Of a stretch of DNA of 64,000 bases, positions 28,200-36,953 are shown piece after piece. Position 1 is the stretch's first letter. Every line of letters starts with the position of its first letter. The DNA comes from Muribaculaceae bacterium (GTDB taxonomy: Bacteria > Bacteroidota > Bacteroidia > Bacteroidales > Muribaculaceae). The DNA is taken from assembly GCA_022510405.1 (NCBI GenBank), contig JAFLTP010000008.1, forward strand, positions 1 to 64,000, in the 5' to 3' direction. A program made the translations under genes and the position numbers. The notes below the pieces were generated by a model. It searched no databases, had not been told where the DNA came from, and saw only the letters and a program-made list of their open reading frames with translations.

Positions 28200-28236
28200 A
28201 AAGCAAAAGACGCCTATAATTTCTCATGGCGTCTTT
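28200..28236 (-). promoter_or_regulatory. Leader hairpin of the purine operon, possible attenuator
   Basis: On the mRNA strand AAAGACGCC (28236-28228) and GGCGTCTTT (28214-28206) form a perfect 9-bp stem with a 13-base loop, followed by TGCTTT. It lies between the probable transcription start and the purE ATG. The form is that of a weak terminator; regulation is not shown. I found no purine-riboswitch core. Confidence 0.5.
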
Positions 28237-28257
28237 ATGCTTGCTCTTTTCATATTG

Positions 28258-28265
28258 CAAAATTA
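28258..28265 (-). promoter_or_regulatory. -7 element of the purine operon promoter
   Basis: Minus-strand TAATTTTG matches TAnnTTTG exactly, about 72 bases before purE. The -33 region is weak (TTAT-like at the expected spacing). Confidence 0.5.
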
Positions 28266-28375
28266 CATAAAAATTCTGAGACTCATAAATTAATTTAACT
28301 TTTCGAGTTTCAACTTAAGTTGCTACACCTCTAATACTAACTTTGAAAATAGGGAGAAAATGGTTATGGCTTTTA
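28266..28375. other. Intergenic stretch upstream of the purine promoter, nothing recognised
   Basis: The sequence between the purine promoter and the next terminator is AT-rich, with no open frame and no RNA motif that I recognise. Regulator sites for the purine operon could lie here, but no inverted repeat stands out. Confidence 0.4.
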
Positions 28376-28420
28376 AAGAAAGAAGAACCGGGAAACTTAT
28401 AAGAGATTCCCGGTTCTTTT
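28376..28420 (-). terminator. Terminator of the RND efflux operon
   Basis: Arms AAGAACCGGGAA (28383-28394) and TTCCCGGTTCTT (28407-28418) pair perfectly. The minus strand continues into a CTTTCTTT tract and the + strand into TTTTCG, so it may work in both directions. It lies 112 bp past the PII-like gene. Confidence 0.85.
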
Positions 28421-28531
28421 CGAATGAAAAATCTTAAGAGGAATATTATTCCAACTTTTATGAGAGTGATTTTAATTTCGGCAAAATGGAATTGCTCGAA
28501 TGTTTGCCTTTAAAAACAAAAGCTTTCGGGA

Positions 28532-28825
28532 TCAGATGGTTTGGGTGATGGGCCAGACGAAGGCACGTAGACCGAGGCGTGGTTTTGATTCGTCAAGGTC
28601 TTTTAGCTTTTGAAGGAGGGTTTCCACTTTGGCGTCTTCGACTATCGTCAGGATAGCACTTCCGAGCGATGGCCACGCATGGGTGCCGAAATGGGGGTCG
28701 CCTGTTTTGCTTCCTTTGCCTTGGGTTTCACCAAAGGAGGTGAAACCGCGGCATGAACTTTTTTCAAGGATATCGAGGATAGCTTCATTGTGTGCCTGGT
28801 CGAAGGCTATGAATATTGCTTGCAT
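28532..28825 (-). CDS. Small PII-like protein linked to an RND efflux pump
   Basis: A 97-residue cytoplasmic protein (MQAIFIAFDQAHNEAILDIL...). Length, the beta-alpha-beta pattern and the final beta strand (LGLRAFVWPI) suggest a ferredoxin-like fold of the PII/CutA/DUF3240 sort. The region between GFTSF and HAWPSLGSAILTIV resembles the T-loop position of GlnB-type proteins. It lies 33 bp after the RND pump gene and shares its transcript up to the terminator. DUF3240 proteins accompany some metal RND pumps, so a regulatory role is plausible. Fold assignment by eye only; function unknown. Confidence 0.65.
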   Translation of the reverse strand: MQAIFIAFDQAHNEAILDILEKSSCRGFTSFGETQGKGSKTGDPHFGTHAWPSLGSAILTIVEDAKVETLLQKLKDLDESKPRLGLRAFVWPITQTI

Positions 28826-28836
28826 TGTTGGAGTAG

Positions 28837-28864
28837 ATTGTGAATCGTAAGTTGTGAGTTAAGA
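28837..28864. repeat. Degraded heptamer array between the RND pump and the PII-like gene
   Basis: Phased units on the + strand are ATTGTGA, ATCGTAA, GTTGTGA and GTTAAGA. It lies 11 bp from the PII-like start and touches the RND stop region. Confidence 0.55.
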
Positions 28865-31800
28865 TTTACGGCGGAGTTTTCGGCGATAGTTCTTGACACC
28901 GTTGCCGGCAAATACACAATAGAGAACCGGAACGAATAGAAGAGTAAGTATGGTGGAGAAAGTGAGACCACCGATAACGGCCGTACCCATAGGTCGCCAC
29001 ATTTCTGCTCCTTGTCCACTTCCCACGGCCATGGGCACCATACCGAGAATCGTAGTAAGAGTTGTCATGATCACAGGACGGAGACGCGATTTACCGCCAA
29101 GGATAACTGCATTCCTGATGCCCATACCTCTTTCACGATTGAGAGAAATGTAGTCGATAAGAACGATACCGTTCTTGACAACGATACCAATCAACATAAT
29201 TGCACCGATCATACTCATCACATTCAAAGTGTGACCACTTAAGAACAGGATAATGAACACACCGGAAAATGCGAAGAGCAGTGAGGTCATAATTATGCCC
29301 GGGTAAGTGAAACTTTCGAACTGAGCCGCCATCACGATGTAAACCAAAATAATGATCAGGATACCAAGCAACATAAGGTCGGAGAAAGAATCCTGTTGGT
29401 CTTCATACGAACCTGAGAGGGTGATTGAAATACCCGGAGGCAAATGCATATTGTCAATTTCAATTTCAGCGTCAGCCACCACCTGGCTCATTGGAACACC
29501 ATCCACAACGGCCGAAACGGTGATAACCCTTTCGCGGTCTTTACGTTCAATGGTTGGAGGGGTGAAACGTTCAACTACTTTTCCGAGTTCCTTGATTTTC
29601 ACGCCGGCACCTGTGGGAGTATAAACTATTATATTTTCGATATCTTCTAGAGAAGTACGATAATTTTTATCATACATCACCTTGATATCATATTCCTCAC
29701 CATCCTCACGGAATTGAGAAGCCGTACTTCCGTTTATACGGTTGCGCAGATAATAAGCGGCGGTCTGAAGATTCAATCCATATAGAGCAAGTTTTTCACG
29801 GTCGAAATCAACCTGATATTCCGGTTGATAGTCGGAACGTGAGATAGTGATATCGGCTGTACCCTGGATTCCTTCAAGGATTTGTTTGAGGTCACGCGCC
29901 ACAGAGTCCGTTTCATTGAAATCATAGCCATATATTTCAAAATCTACTGTGGACTGACCTCCCATACCTGCACCGCGGCCACCACCGACATTTACCTGTG
30001 CTTTTGCGAATTCCGGGAAACCGGTTTCTATATCCTGACGCATGCCGTCGGCTATCTCCTTAATTCCTCTGTCTCTGTCGCCCGGATCAAGGAGTCGGAT
30101 ATTCATGGAGGCGATATGTGAACCATTGTCAGACAATGATGCGTAAGTATTGTCGGAACTTGCCGGTCCTACAGTATAACTGGAGACTGTGATTTCGGGA
30201 TATTTTTCACGCCAAAGGGAATCAAGGCGTTGGATGGCTTCCTGAGTTATTTCCACACGGGTTCCAATAGGCGTTTCCAGATTAACACCTATACGTCCGT
30301 TATCTTGAGTGGGGAAGAACTCAGTTCCCACATGTTTCATAAGGAATATGGATCCTACGAAAGTTCCGAGACAAATAACGATAGTGATAAAACGATGGTT
30401 AACAACCTTCTGTAGTAACCAAGCATACCCGTCGTCGAATTTATCAAGACCTTTCTGAATGGGTCCATAAATTTTCTCATAGAATTTGGAATGTGATTTG
30501 GAAAGGCGCAACCATTGAGAACAGAGCATCGGAGTTAAAGAGAGGGCACACAATGTTGAAATAATCATCATGATAGTCACCATCCACCCAAGTTGACGGA
30601 ACATAACGCCTGTCATACCTGTTACGAGAGTCAATGGGAAGAAAACTGCAATTAGAGTAAGGGTAGAAGCGATTACCGAAACCGCCACCTCGTTAGTGCC
30701 ATGCACGGCAGCCTGCTTTGGATCGGAGCCACGTTCTATATGTGTCGTTACATTCTCGAGCACCACAATGGCATCGTCTACAACCATACCTATAGATATA
30801 GACAGAGCCGACAAAGAAACTATATTGAGCGTGTTGCCAGTGGCATATAGATATATGAAGGAGGCAATAAGCGAAATCGGGATAGTCACCACAATAATCA
30901 TTGTAGCTCTCCAACGTCCCAAGAAGAAGAACACTACAATCATCACGAATAACAAAGCATAAAGGACAGTCTCTTCAAGAGATGCAATTGTATTCTTGAT
31001 ATTGTCGGAAGTGTCTACCACTATACCAATCTTGACGTCGGAAGGAAGGTTCTTCTGCAGCTTGGGCAGCATAGCCCTCACCTTGTCGGAAATAGCAACG
31101 GAATTGGCTCCTGACTGTTTCTGGATGATGATTGTGGCACCCTCTTTACCGCTAATGTATGTTTGTTGAGTTCTTTCTTCCAAAGAATCTTCCACCCGAG
31201 CGACATCCTTAAGGTAAACCACCTTACCTTGATACACACCTACCGGGATATTCTCCATTTCCTTGGAGTCTTTGAACTCTCCTTGCACTCGGAGGGCATA
31301 GGTGTTAGAACCTATATCGAAAGCACCTCCGGGAATATTTTTGTTTTCTGCAGATATAATCGATGAAATTGTTTCAACAGAAAGATGGTATGCCTCAAGT
31401 TTCTGGGGGTCAACATAGATATGAATCTCTCTCTTAGGAGCACCGGAAATGGAAACAGAACCCACGCCATCTACACGAGCGAGAGGATTGGCAATGTTGT
31501 CATCAAGAATCTTATAAAGACCGGCCATACTCTCGTTCGCCTCGACTGAGAGAATGAGAATAGGAATCATATCAGTGGAGAACTTGAAAATAATGGGATT
31601 CTCAGAATCATCCGGGAGCATTGATTTCACCATGTCAAGTTTGTCGCGTACATCATTGGTGAGCACATCTATATCGTAACCATATTCAAATTCAAGAGTG
31701 ATAACGGATGTGTTTTCACGGGAATTAGAGGTGATATGCTTAAGGTGCTCCACAGAGTTGAGCGTATTTTCGAGAGGTTTGGTTACATTCTGCTCAATGT

Positions 31801-31975
31801 CCTCAGCACTTGCGCCGGGATACATAGTGATAACCATTATGGTATTGGTATCAATGTCGGGATAGAGGTCAATAGGGAGTTTGAACAGCGAAAATAGTCC
31901 AAGAATTATGACCGTGACGAAGCACAGTGTGGTCATAATCGGACGTTTTACAGCTGAAGCGTATATTGAGGCCAT
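28859..31975 (-). CDS. RND efflux transporter, inner-membrane pump (AcrB/HAE1-like)
   Basis: A 1038-residue proton-driven pump. The N-terminal helix (about 12-31) is followed by FKLPIDLYPDIDTNTIMV and the porter region. The proton-relay Asp pair is in GMVVDDAIVVLENV near residue 400, and the second half repeats the topology (SMIGAIMLIGIVVKNGIVLIDY). GGKSRLRPVIMTTLTTILGMVPMAVG is the conserved segment near the end. Motifs suit hydrophobe/amphiphile pumps more than metal pumps, but the substrate is not determinable. It is third in the operon tolC-adaptor-pump-PII-like. Confidence 0.95.
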   Translation of the reverse strand: MASIYASAVKRPIMTTLCFVTVIILGLFSLFKLPIDLYPDIDTNTIMVITMYPGASAEDIEQNVTKPLENTLNSVEHLKHITSNSRENTSVITLEFEYGYDIDVLTNDVRDKLDMVKSMLPDDSENPIIFKFSTDMIPILILSVEANESMAGLYKILDDNIANPLARVDGVGSVSISGAPKREIHIYVDPQKLEAYHLSVETISSIISAENKNIPGGAFDIGSNTYALRVQGEFKDSKEMENIPVGVYQGKVVYLKDVARVEDSLEERTQQTYISGKEGATIIIQKQSGANSVAISDKVRAMLPKLQKNLPSDVKIGIVVDTSDNIKNTIASLEETVLYALLFVMIVVFFFLGRWRATMIIVVTIPISLIASFIYLYATGNTLNIVSLSALSISIGMVVDDAIVVLENVTTHIERGSDPKQAAVHGTNEVAVSVIASTLTLIAVFFPLTLVTGMTGVMFRQLGWMVTIMMIISTLCALSLTPMLCSQWLRLSKSHSKFYEKIYGPIQKGLDKFDDGYAWLLQKVVNHRFITIVICLGTFVGSIFLMKHVGTEFFPTQDNGRIGVNLETPIGTRVEITQEAIQRLDSLWREKYPEITVSSYTVGPASSDNTYASLSDNGSHIASMNIRLLDPGDRDRGIKEIADGMRQDIETGFPEFAKAQVNVGGGRGAGMGGQSTVDFEIYGYDFNETDSVARDLKQILEGIQGTADITISRSDYQPEYQVDFDREKLALYGLNLQTAAYYLRNRINGSTASQFREDGEEYDIKVMYDKNYRTSLEDIENIIVYTPTGAGVKIKELGKVVERFTPPTIERKDRERVITVSAVVDGVPMSQVVADAEIEIDNMHLPPGISITLSGSYEDQQDSFSDLMLLGILIIILVYIVMAAQFESFTYPGIIMTSLLFAFSGVFIILFLSGHTLNVMSMIGAIMLIGIVVKNGIVLIDYISLNRERGMGIRNAVILGGKSRLRPVIMTTLTTILGMVPMAVGSGQGAEMWRPMGTAVIGGLTFSTILTLLFVPVLYCVFAGNGVKNYRRKLRRKS

Positions 31976-31989
31976 TTATTGGTGCGTGA

Positions 31990-32024
31990 GTTGTAAGTTG
32001 GGGGTTGTGAGTTGTAAGTTAGAG
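31990..32024. repeat. Heptamer array between the RND adaptor and pump genes
   Basis: Five phased units on the + strand: GTTGTAA, GTTGGGG, GTTGTGA, GTTGTAA, GTTAGAG. The mRNA strand reads TTACAAC/TCACAAC. The array almost fills the 53-bp gap. Confidence 0.75.
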
Positions 32025-32028
32025 AGGA

Positions 32029-33081
32029 TTATTGGGTGATTTCTACCGAGATACCATCGGCGAGTTTCGTTTGACCGGTAACAACTACTGTGTCGCCAGG
32101 TTCAACTCCTGAGAGCAATTCATAAGCGTTGCCGAGACGTTGACCAAGTTCCACTTTGTTATAGGAGACCGTTCCATCATGATAAACATATACATATTGG
32201 TTGGCAGAACCGGGTTGCTTGACAATAGCCCTATCGGGCACCACTACATGGTTGGCGCTTCCGAGTTCAAGTTTCACACGACCGAACATTCCCGGGAGAA
32301 TTCTGTTATCCTTGTTTTGAAGACTGATCTCAACACCGAAAGTTCGACTATTGGTGTCAACAGTTGGTGATACCATTGTAATCACCCCTTCAAAAACTTC
32401 GTCACCATAAGTGTCGAAATTGATATGGGCCGGCATGCCCTTGGAAACTTTTGACAATTCACTTTCCGGAACATTTATTATAATCTTTACGGGATTGACC
32501 TGAGCCACCGTAACGATTGGGAGTGTTCCGGTCATATCCCCCGGATCGTAATTCCGAGCAGTTATGACACCACTAATTGGAGATATGAGAATTGTGTTTT
32601 CCTTAACATTCTTGAGTGTCCTTTCAGCGGCGGTCAAAGTGTTTTGGGCATTTGTGAGCTGAAGTTTCATTTGGTCGACAGCCTGTTGAGTTCCACCTCC
32701 GATCTGAAGAAGTTTCACGGCCCTGTCATAGTCTTGTTGAATGGTAGCCAGACTTGCCTGGGCATTTGCAACCTGAATCTCATAAGAAGTGATATTCACA
32801 TCGTCTAGTATTGCAACCGTTTGCCCTTTCGCCACGTTATAACCTTCATCAACAAGAATTTCCTTTATACGGTTTGGTGTTGAGGTGGATATGTTGTTTA
32901 TATACTCCGGTTCCACTGTTGCGGTATATGTGCCAACTTGCACAACGTCACGATTGTCTACTTTCTCTACTTTAACCACAGGTTTTTTCTCTTCCGCATC
33001 ATTTGCAGATTTATCACCGCTGCAAGCCACAGTCAAAAACGAAAGAGCGAAAAAAGTTATGATGTATGATTGATTCTTCAT
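32029..33081 (-). CDS. RND efflux periplasmic adaptor subunit (lipoprotein)
   Basis: A 350-residue membrane-fusion protein with a type II signal peptide; the lipobox is LTVACS with Cys near residue 20, so it is predicted to be lipid-anchored. The lipoyl halves (NRIKEILVDEGYNVAKGQTVAILDD; TILISPISGVITARNYDPGDM) flank a short coiled-coil hairpin (about 100-145). A beta-barrel and a C-terminal domain ending in GDTVVVTGQTKLADG follow. It lies between tolC and the RND pump gene and joins them across the periplasm. The short hairpin is typical of RND rather than ABC adaptors. Confidence 0.94.
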   Translation of the reverse strand: MKNQSYIITFFALSFLTVACSGDKSANDAEEKKPVVKVEKVDNRDVVQVGTYTATVEPEYINNISTSTPNRIKEILVDEGYNVAKGQTVAILDDVNITSYEIQVANAQASLATIQQDYDRAVKLLQIGGGTQQAVDQMKLQLTNAQNTLTAAERTLKNVKENTILISPISGVITARNYDPGDMTGTLPIVTVAQVNPVKIIINVPESELSKVSKGMPAHINFDTYGDEVFEGVITMVSPTVDTNSRTFGVEISLQNKDNRILPGMFGRVKLELGSANHVVVPDRAIVKQPGSANQYVYVYHDGTVSYNKVELGQRLGNAYELLSGVEPGDTVVVTGQTKLADGISVEITQ

Positions 33082-33098
33082 TTGGAGAAGTGATTATG

Positions 33099-34427
33099 TT
33101 AATTAAAATTTTCTTTACCCAGGAGCAGGTCAAGTTCTGAAGAAGACACCAAATAGTTATATATGGCTTGGAAATAAGCCAATTGCGCGGAAGTATTGGC
33201 AAGTTCAGCATCCCTAAGTTCGAGATAAGAAGCAGCTCCGATCTCAAAACTTTTTTGCATGATATCGTAGGCTTTGTTTGCTTGTGCCACACTTTCCTTG
33301 CTTGAAGCAATTTGCGCAGCCTCACGATTCATATTGTCGATAGCTAAATCCACCTGCATATTCAGTGAATTAAGTAGATAGTCCTTTTGAAGATCGATTT
33401 CTTTTAGTTGCACTTGAGCCTGTTTAAGGCCATAAAGTTTTGAGCCACCGGAAAAAATTGGTACAGAAAGAGCGAAACCAACATAACTGTAGGGATTGAA
33501 CTGTTGGTCGCGGAAAGGAGAACCGTTACTAAGAGAGGTCCATGATAGATTGAAAGAAGCTCCTAATGTAGGTATCCAAGCAAATTTTTTAAGGGTAACG
33601 TTTTTACTTAAAATTGATTTTTGGATTTCAAGTGAACGTAATGAAGTATTGTCTTGGAGGGAAACAGAAGAATCGGATGGATAGGCCCACATATCTTCAG
33701 ATAGATCACCTAAAGAGATATCGGGCATTATATCGTATTCTGCTGAGATACCCATCAAGACTTTCAATTGCAATTGACATTGTTTAAGAGCGATATCTGC
33801 TTGAAGCAATTCCGGTTCAATATTTTTAACCTGTACCGAAGAACGGAGAACATCATATTCCGAAGCGGTGCCGTTTTCAAATTGCTTTTTATAAATATCG
33901 GCATTAAAAACGGCCACTTCATAATTTTGTTGGATAACAGCTTTAGAAGCCACCGCGAGCATAAGGGCATAGTATGCCTTATTGATTTGATTCACCAAAT
34001 CGAGTCTTGAGGCCCTTGCATCTTCCAGGGATGCAAGAATCTGGGTGTCGGAAATATCGATTGCCTTCCAGAGAGAAGGGGCTATAATCGGTAAGGAAGC
34101 CGAGAACCCTACATTCCAAGTATTGTCGGAACCCATCTTTAAACTTTGGCTTTCACCGCCGAAGTCCATACGAATGGTTTGCAGTTCGATTGAGCGTTGA
34201 TAGGCTGTGGAGAAATCAATAGATGGAAAAACCGATGCCAGGGTTTCTTTTTTAGCATAATTCACTTTCTTAACCTCCCAATCGGCAATTTTCACCGTTG
34301 GATTATCCAGAAGAGCAATTTCTATACATTGTTGGCGGGAAAGAATGTGAGTCTCTGCATGTATTCCCTTTACAACTCCAAACAGACCAATTAAAAATGT
34401 TACAGTGAAAGAAATAAATCTATTCAT
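33099..34427 (-). CDS. TolC family outer-membrane efflux protein of the RND system
   Basis: A 442-residue protein with a signal peptide (MNRFISFTVTFLIGLFGVVKGIHA) and two OEP repeats dominated by long amphipathic helices. SLPIIAPSLWKAIDISDTQI and ALSVPIFSGGSKLYGLKQAQVQLKEI are the equivalent strand-helix segments of the two repeats. It is the first gene of the RND operon, 17 bp before the adaptor. It is distinct in sequence from the TolC protein near 5-6 kb, so each exporter here has its own channel. Confidence 0.93.
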   Translation of the reverse strand: MNRFISFTVTFLIGLFGVVKGIHAETHILSRQQCIEIALLDNPTVKIADWEVKKVNYAKKETLASVFPSIDFSTAYQRSIELQTIRMDFGGESQSLKMGSDNTWNVGFSASLPIIAPSLWKAIDISDTQILASLEDARASRLDLVNQINKAYYALMLAVASKAVIQQNYEVAVFNADIYKKQFENGTASEYDVLRSSVQVKNIEPELLQADIALKQCQLQLKVLMGISAEYDIMPDISLGDLSEDMWAYPSDSSVSLQDNTSLRSLEIQKSILSKNVTLKKFAWIPTLGASFNLSWTSLSNGSPFRDQQFNPYSYVGFALSVPIFSGGSKLYGLKQAQVQLKEIDLQKDYLLNSLNMQVDLAIDNMNREAAQIASSKESVAQANKAYDIMQKSFEIGAASYLELRDAELANTSAQLAYFQAIYNYLVSSSELDLLLGKENFN

Positions 34428-34460
34428 TTCAAGAACCCATTAATAATGTGCGAAATTAGA

Positions 34461-34495
34461 TAAAAAAACCGAAAACTTTTTTTGAGTTTTCGGTT
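34461..34495 (-). terminator. Rho-independent terminator of the threonine dehydrogenase gene
   Basis: Arms AACCGAAAACT (34467-34477) and AGTTTTCGGTT (34485-34495) pair perfectly. The minus strand continues with seven Ts. It lies 30 bp past the stop codon. Confidence 0.88.
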
Positions 34496-34524
34496 AGAAA
34501 GTTATTTTAACAAAAATTGTGCAA

Positions 34525-35502
34525 TTAATTTACCAATGCCAATTCTTGTTGCTCGAATTTGATTTGGAGGTGTTTGAGCATATCCTTAGTCATAGCTTCG
34601 AGATCGAATTCAGGTTCCCAATCCCATTCATAGCGGGCACAGGAATCGTCGAGGCTGTCAGGCCAAGAATCCGCGATAGCTTGACGCAAAGGATCCGGCT
34701 TGTATTCCATTTCAAAATCGGGAACATACTTCTTGATTTTTTTATAAATCATTTCCGGATCAAAACTCATTGACGCGATATTGAAAGAATTGCGATGAAT
34801 GAGTCTTGAGGGATCAGCCTCCATAATTTCAATTGCCGCTCTTAAGGCATCGGGCATATACATCATATCCATGAAAGTGCCCGGTTTGAGGGGGCAATAA
34901 AACTTTTCACCTTTACATGCGGAATAATATATATCCACTGCATAATCGGTAGTGCCACCACCCGGAGGGGTTACGTATGAAATTAAACCGGGAAATCTTA
35001 CGGAACGAGTGTCGACACCAAATTTTTTAGCATAATAGTCAGAAAGGAGTTCTCCGGTCACTTTAGTTACACCATACATAGTGGTGGGACGTTGGATTGT
35101 ATCCTGAGGCGTGAGCACCTTTGGAGTGCCGGGACCGAAAGAGCCGATAGAACTTGGAGTGAAGACGGCACAATTTTTTTCTCTTGCCACCTCCAGGACA
35201 TTAAAGAGACCGCAGACACCGATGTGCCAAGCCAATTGTGGCTTATTTTCGGCAACAGCACTTAACACAGCAGCCAAATTATAAATTGTATCTATCCTAT
35301 ATTTATCAACAGCTGCTGCAATCTCAGAAGGATTCGTGATATCCACTAAAGCAGACGGACCGCTTTCGAGTAGAATTCCTTTAGGTTCCGCACCCGGAAT
35401 ATATCCTGCCACTATATTTCCATTTGGATATAAACCTCTTAGCTTCATTGTCAATTCGGAACCAATTTGACCTGTGGCACCAATGATTAAGATGTTTTTC
35501 AT
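34525..35502 (-). CDS. L-threonine 3-dehydrogenase, short-chain (SDR) type
   Basis: Oxidises L-threonine to 2-amino-3-ketobutyrate with NAD. The chosen ATG starts MKNILIIGATGQIGSELT, placing the nucleotide-binding GxxGxxG at the very N-terminus; a longer frame adds 16 residues of leader. The SDR active site is YGVTKVTGELL (Tyr and Lys near 140-145) and PGGGTTDYAVDIYYSA is typical of epimerase-like threonine dehydrogenases. It is not homologous to zinc-dependent E. coli Tdh. The divergently transcribed neighbour, kbl, encodes the enzyme for the next step, which confirms the assignment. Confidence 0.88.
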   Translation of the reverse strand: MKNILIIGATGQIGSELTMKLRGLYPNGNIVAGYIPGAEPKGILLESGPSALVDITNPSEIAAAVDKYRIDTIYNLAAVLSAVAENKPQLAWHIGVCGLFNVLEVAREKNCAVFTPSSIGSFGPGTPKVLTPQDTIQRPTTMYGVTKVTGELLSDYYAKKFGVDTRSVRFPGLISYVTPPGGGTTDYAVDIYYSACKGEKFYCPLKPGTFMDMMYMPDALRAAIEIMEADPSRLIHRNSFNIASMSFDPEMIYKKIKKYVPDFEMEYKPDPLRQAIADSWPDSLDDSCARYEWDWEPEFDLEAMTKDMLKHLQIKFEQQELALVN

Positions 35503-35616
35503 TAGATTATGGCATTTAGCAAGGTTGAGGTATGTATTTCTTGCCCTCAATTGTGTTTATTCTGGCATTTGTAAAATATAATATGCAAATATAACTCAAA
35601 TTCGGGTAATTTTACT

Positions 35617-35624
35617 TAATTTTG
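35617..35624 (+). promoter_or_regulatory. Candidate -7 element for kbl
   Basis: TAATTTTG matches TAnnTTTG exactly, 36 bases before the kbl ATG. The -33 region is not convincing. The same 158-bp gap must also hold the promoter of the divergent threonine dehydrogenase. Confidence 0.4.
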
Positions 35625-35660
35625 GTTGGATAATTTTTATAACTAAATAATCTTAAATCT

Positions 35661-36854
35661 ATGTACGGAAAATTCAAAGAACATCTTGAGAAAGAACTTG
35701 CCGATATCAGGGAAGCCGGACTATACAAGAACGAGAGAATAATAGATTCGCCCCAGGGTGCTGAAATTGATGTTGAAAACACACCGGGTGAAGTATTGAA
35801 CTTCTGTGCCAACAATTATTTGGGACTTGCAGATGATTCACGATTGATAGAGGCTGCCAAGGAAGCCATGGATACCAGAGGTTATGGCATGGCATCTGTA
35901 AGGTTCATTTGTGGAACGCAAGACCTCCATAAAGAGCTTGAAAAAGCAATCTCGGATTATTTTAAGACTGAAGATACAATATTATATGCCGCTTGTTTTG
36001 ATGCGAACGGAGGATTATTCGAACCTTTGTTCACTGAAGAGGATGCGATAATAAGTGATTCACTCAACCATGCATCAATTATAGACGGAGTAAGATTGAG
36101 CAAGGCAAAAAGATTCAGGTATAAGAATGCAGATATGGAAGACCTCGAAAGATGTCTTAAGGAAGCCAAAGACTGTAGATTCAGAATAATAGCCACTGAC
36201 GGTGTCTTTTCAATGGATGGAAACGTAGCGCCTATGGATAAGATTTGTGAACTTGCCGAAAAGTATGACGCTCTTGTGATGGTTGATGAAAGCCATTCTG
36301 CCGGTGTTGTGGGAAAAACCGGTCATGGAGTTGCCGAACAATTTGATTGCTATGGCAAGATAGATATCTTTACCGGCACGTTAGGCAAAGCTTTTGGAGG
36401 AGCGATGGGTGGATTCACTACAGGCAAGAAAGAAATAATCGACATGCTCAGACAGCGTTCACGTCCTTATTTGTTCTCTAATTCAGTGACCCCTGCCATA
36501 GTAGGTGCAAGTCTTGAGATGCTCAATATTTTGAAAAGAAGCAATGAACTTCACGATAAACTTGTGGAAAATGTGAAGTATTTCAAGGAAAAAATGGAGA
36601 GTGCGGGATTTGATATCAAACCAACCCAAAGTGCCATATGTGCAGTGATGCTTTATGATGCGAAGCTATCACAAGATTTTGCTGCAGAAATGCAGAAAGA
36701 GGGGGTTTATGTAACAGGATTTTATTATCCAGTAGTGCCGAAAGGTCAGGCAAGAATCAGGGTTCAGCTTTCCGCAGCCCATACAAAATCACAAATCGAT
36801 AAGGCAGTTGATGCTTTTATTAAAGTAGGAAAGAAACTTGGAGTGATTAAGTAG
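35661..36854 (+). CDS. kbl: Glycine C-acetyltransferase (2-amino-3-ketobutyrate CoA ligase)
   Basis: PLP enzyme that cleaves 2-amino-3-ketobutyrate with CoA to glycine and acetyl-CoA. The 397-residue product belongs to the alpha-oxoamine synthase family. NFCANNYLGLADD and GTQDLHKELE are N-terminal family blocks, VMVDESHSAGVVG holds the PLP-contacting Asp and His (about 209-212), and Lys243 in GTLGKAFGG forms the Schiff base. Family members include BioF and HemA, but the length and the divergent threonine dehydrogenase point to Kbl. Confidence 0.95.
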   Translation: MYGKFKEHLEKELADIREAGLYKNERIIDSPQGAEIDVENTPGEVLNFCANNYLGLADDSRLIEAAKEAMDTRGYGMASVRFICGTQDLHKELEKAISDYFKTEDTILYAACFDANGGLFEPLFTEEDAIISDSLNHASIIDGVRLSKAKRFRYKNADMEDLERCLKEAKDCRFRIIATDGVFSMDGNVAPMDKICELAEKYDALVMVDESHSAGVVGKTGHGVAEQFDCYGKIDIFTGTLGKAFGGAMGGFTTGKKEIIDMLRQRSRPYLFSNSVTPAIVGASLEMLNILKRSNELHDKLVENVKYFKEKMESAGFDIKPTQSAICAVMLYDAKLSQDFAAEMQKEGVYVTGFYYPVVPKGQARIRVQLSAAHTKSQIDKAVDAFIKVGKKLGVIK

Positions 36855-36892
36855 TACCGAGCGCAAGGTATTCGGAACCCAATTCAATAATA

Positions 36893-36933
36893 ATCCCCGG
36901 TTATTCAGTTTTAGAATTATCGGGGATAAATTT
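36893..36933 (+). terminator. Terminator between kbl and the PBP1A gene (possibly bidirectional)
   Basis: ATCCCCG (36893-36899) pairs with CGGGGAT (36921-36927), and the inner TTATTC/GAATTA bases extend the stem. The + strand continues AAATTTTT. It serves kbl and could also stop the converging PBP1A transcript. Confidence 0.75.
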
Positions 36934-36953
36934 TTAAGTCAGATAGATCATTA

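Noticed and set aside
28200-28375. A purine or PRPP riboswitch before purE
   Set aside because: No conserved aptamer core could be found by eye; only one simple hairpin is present.
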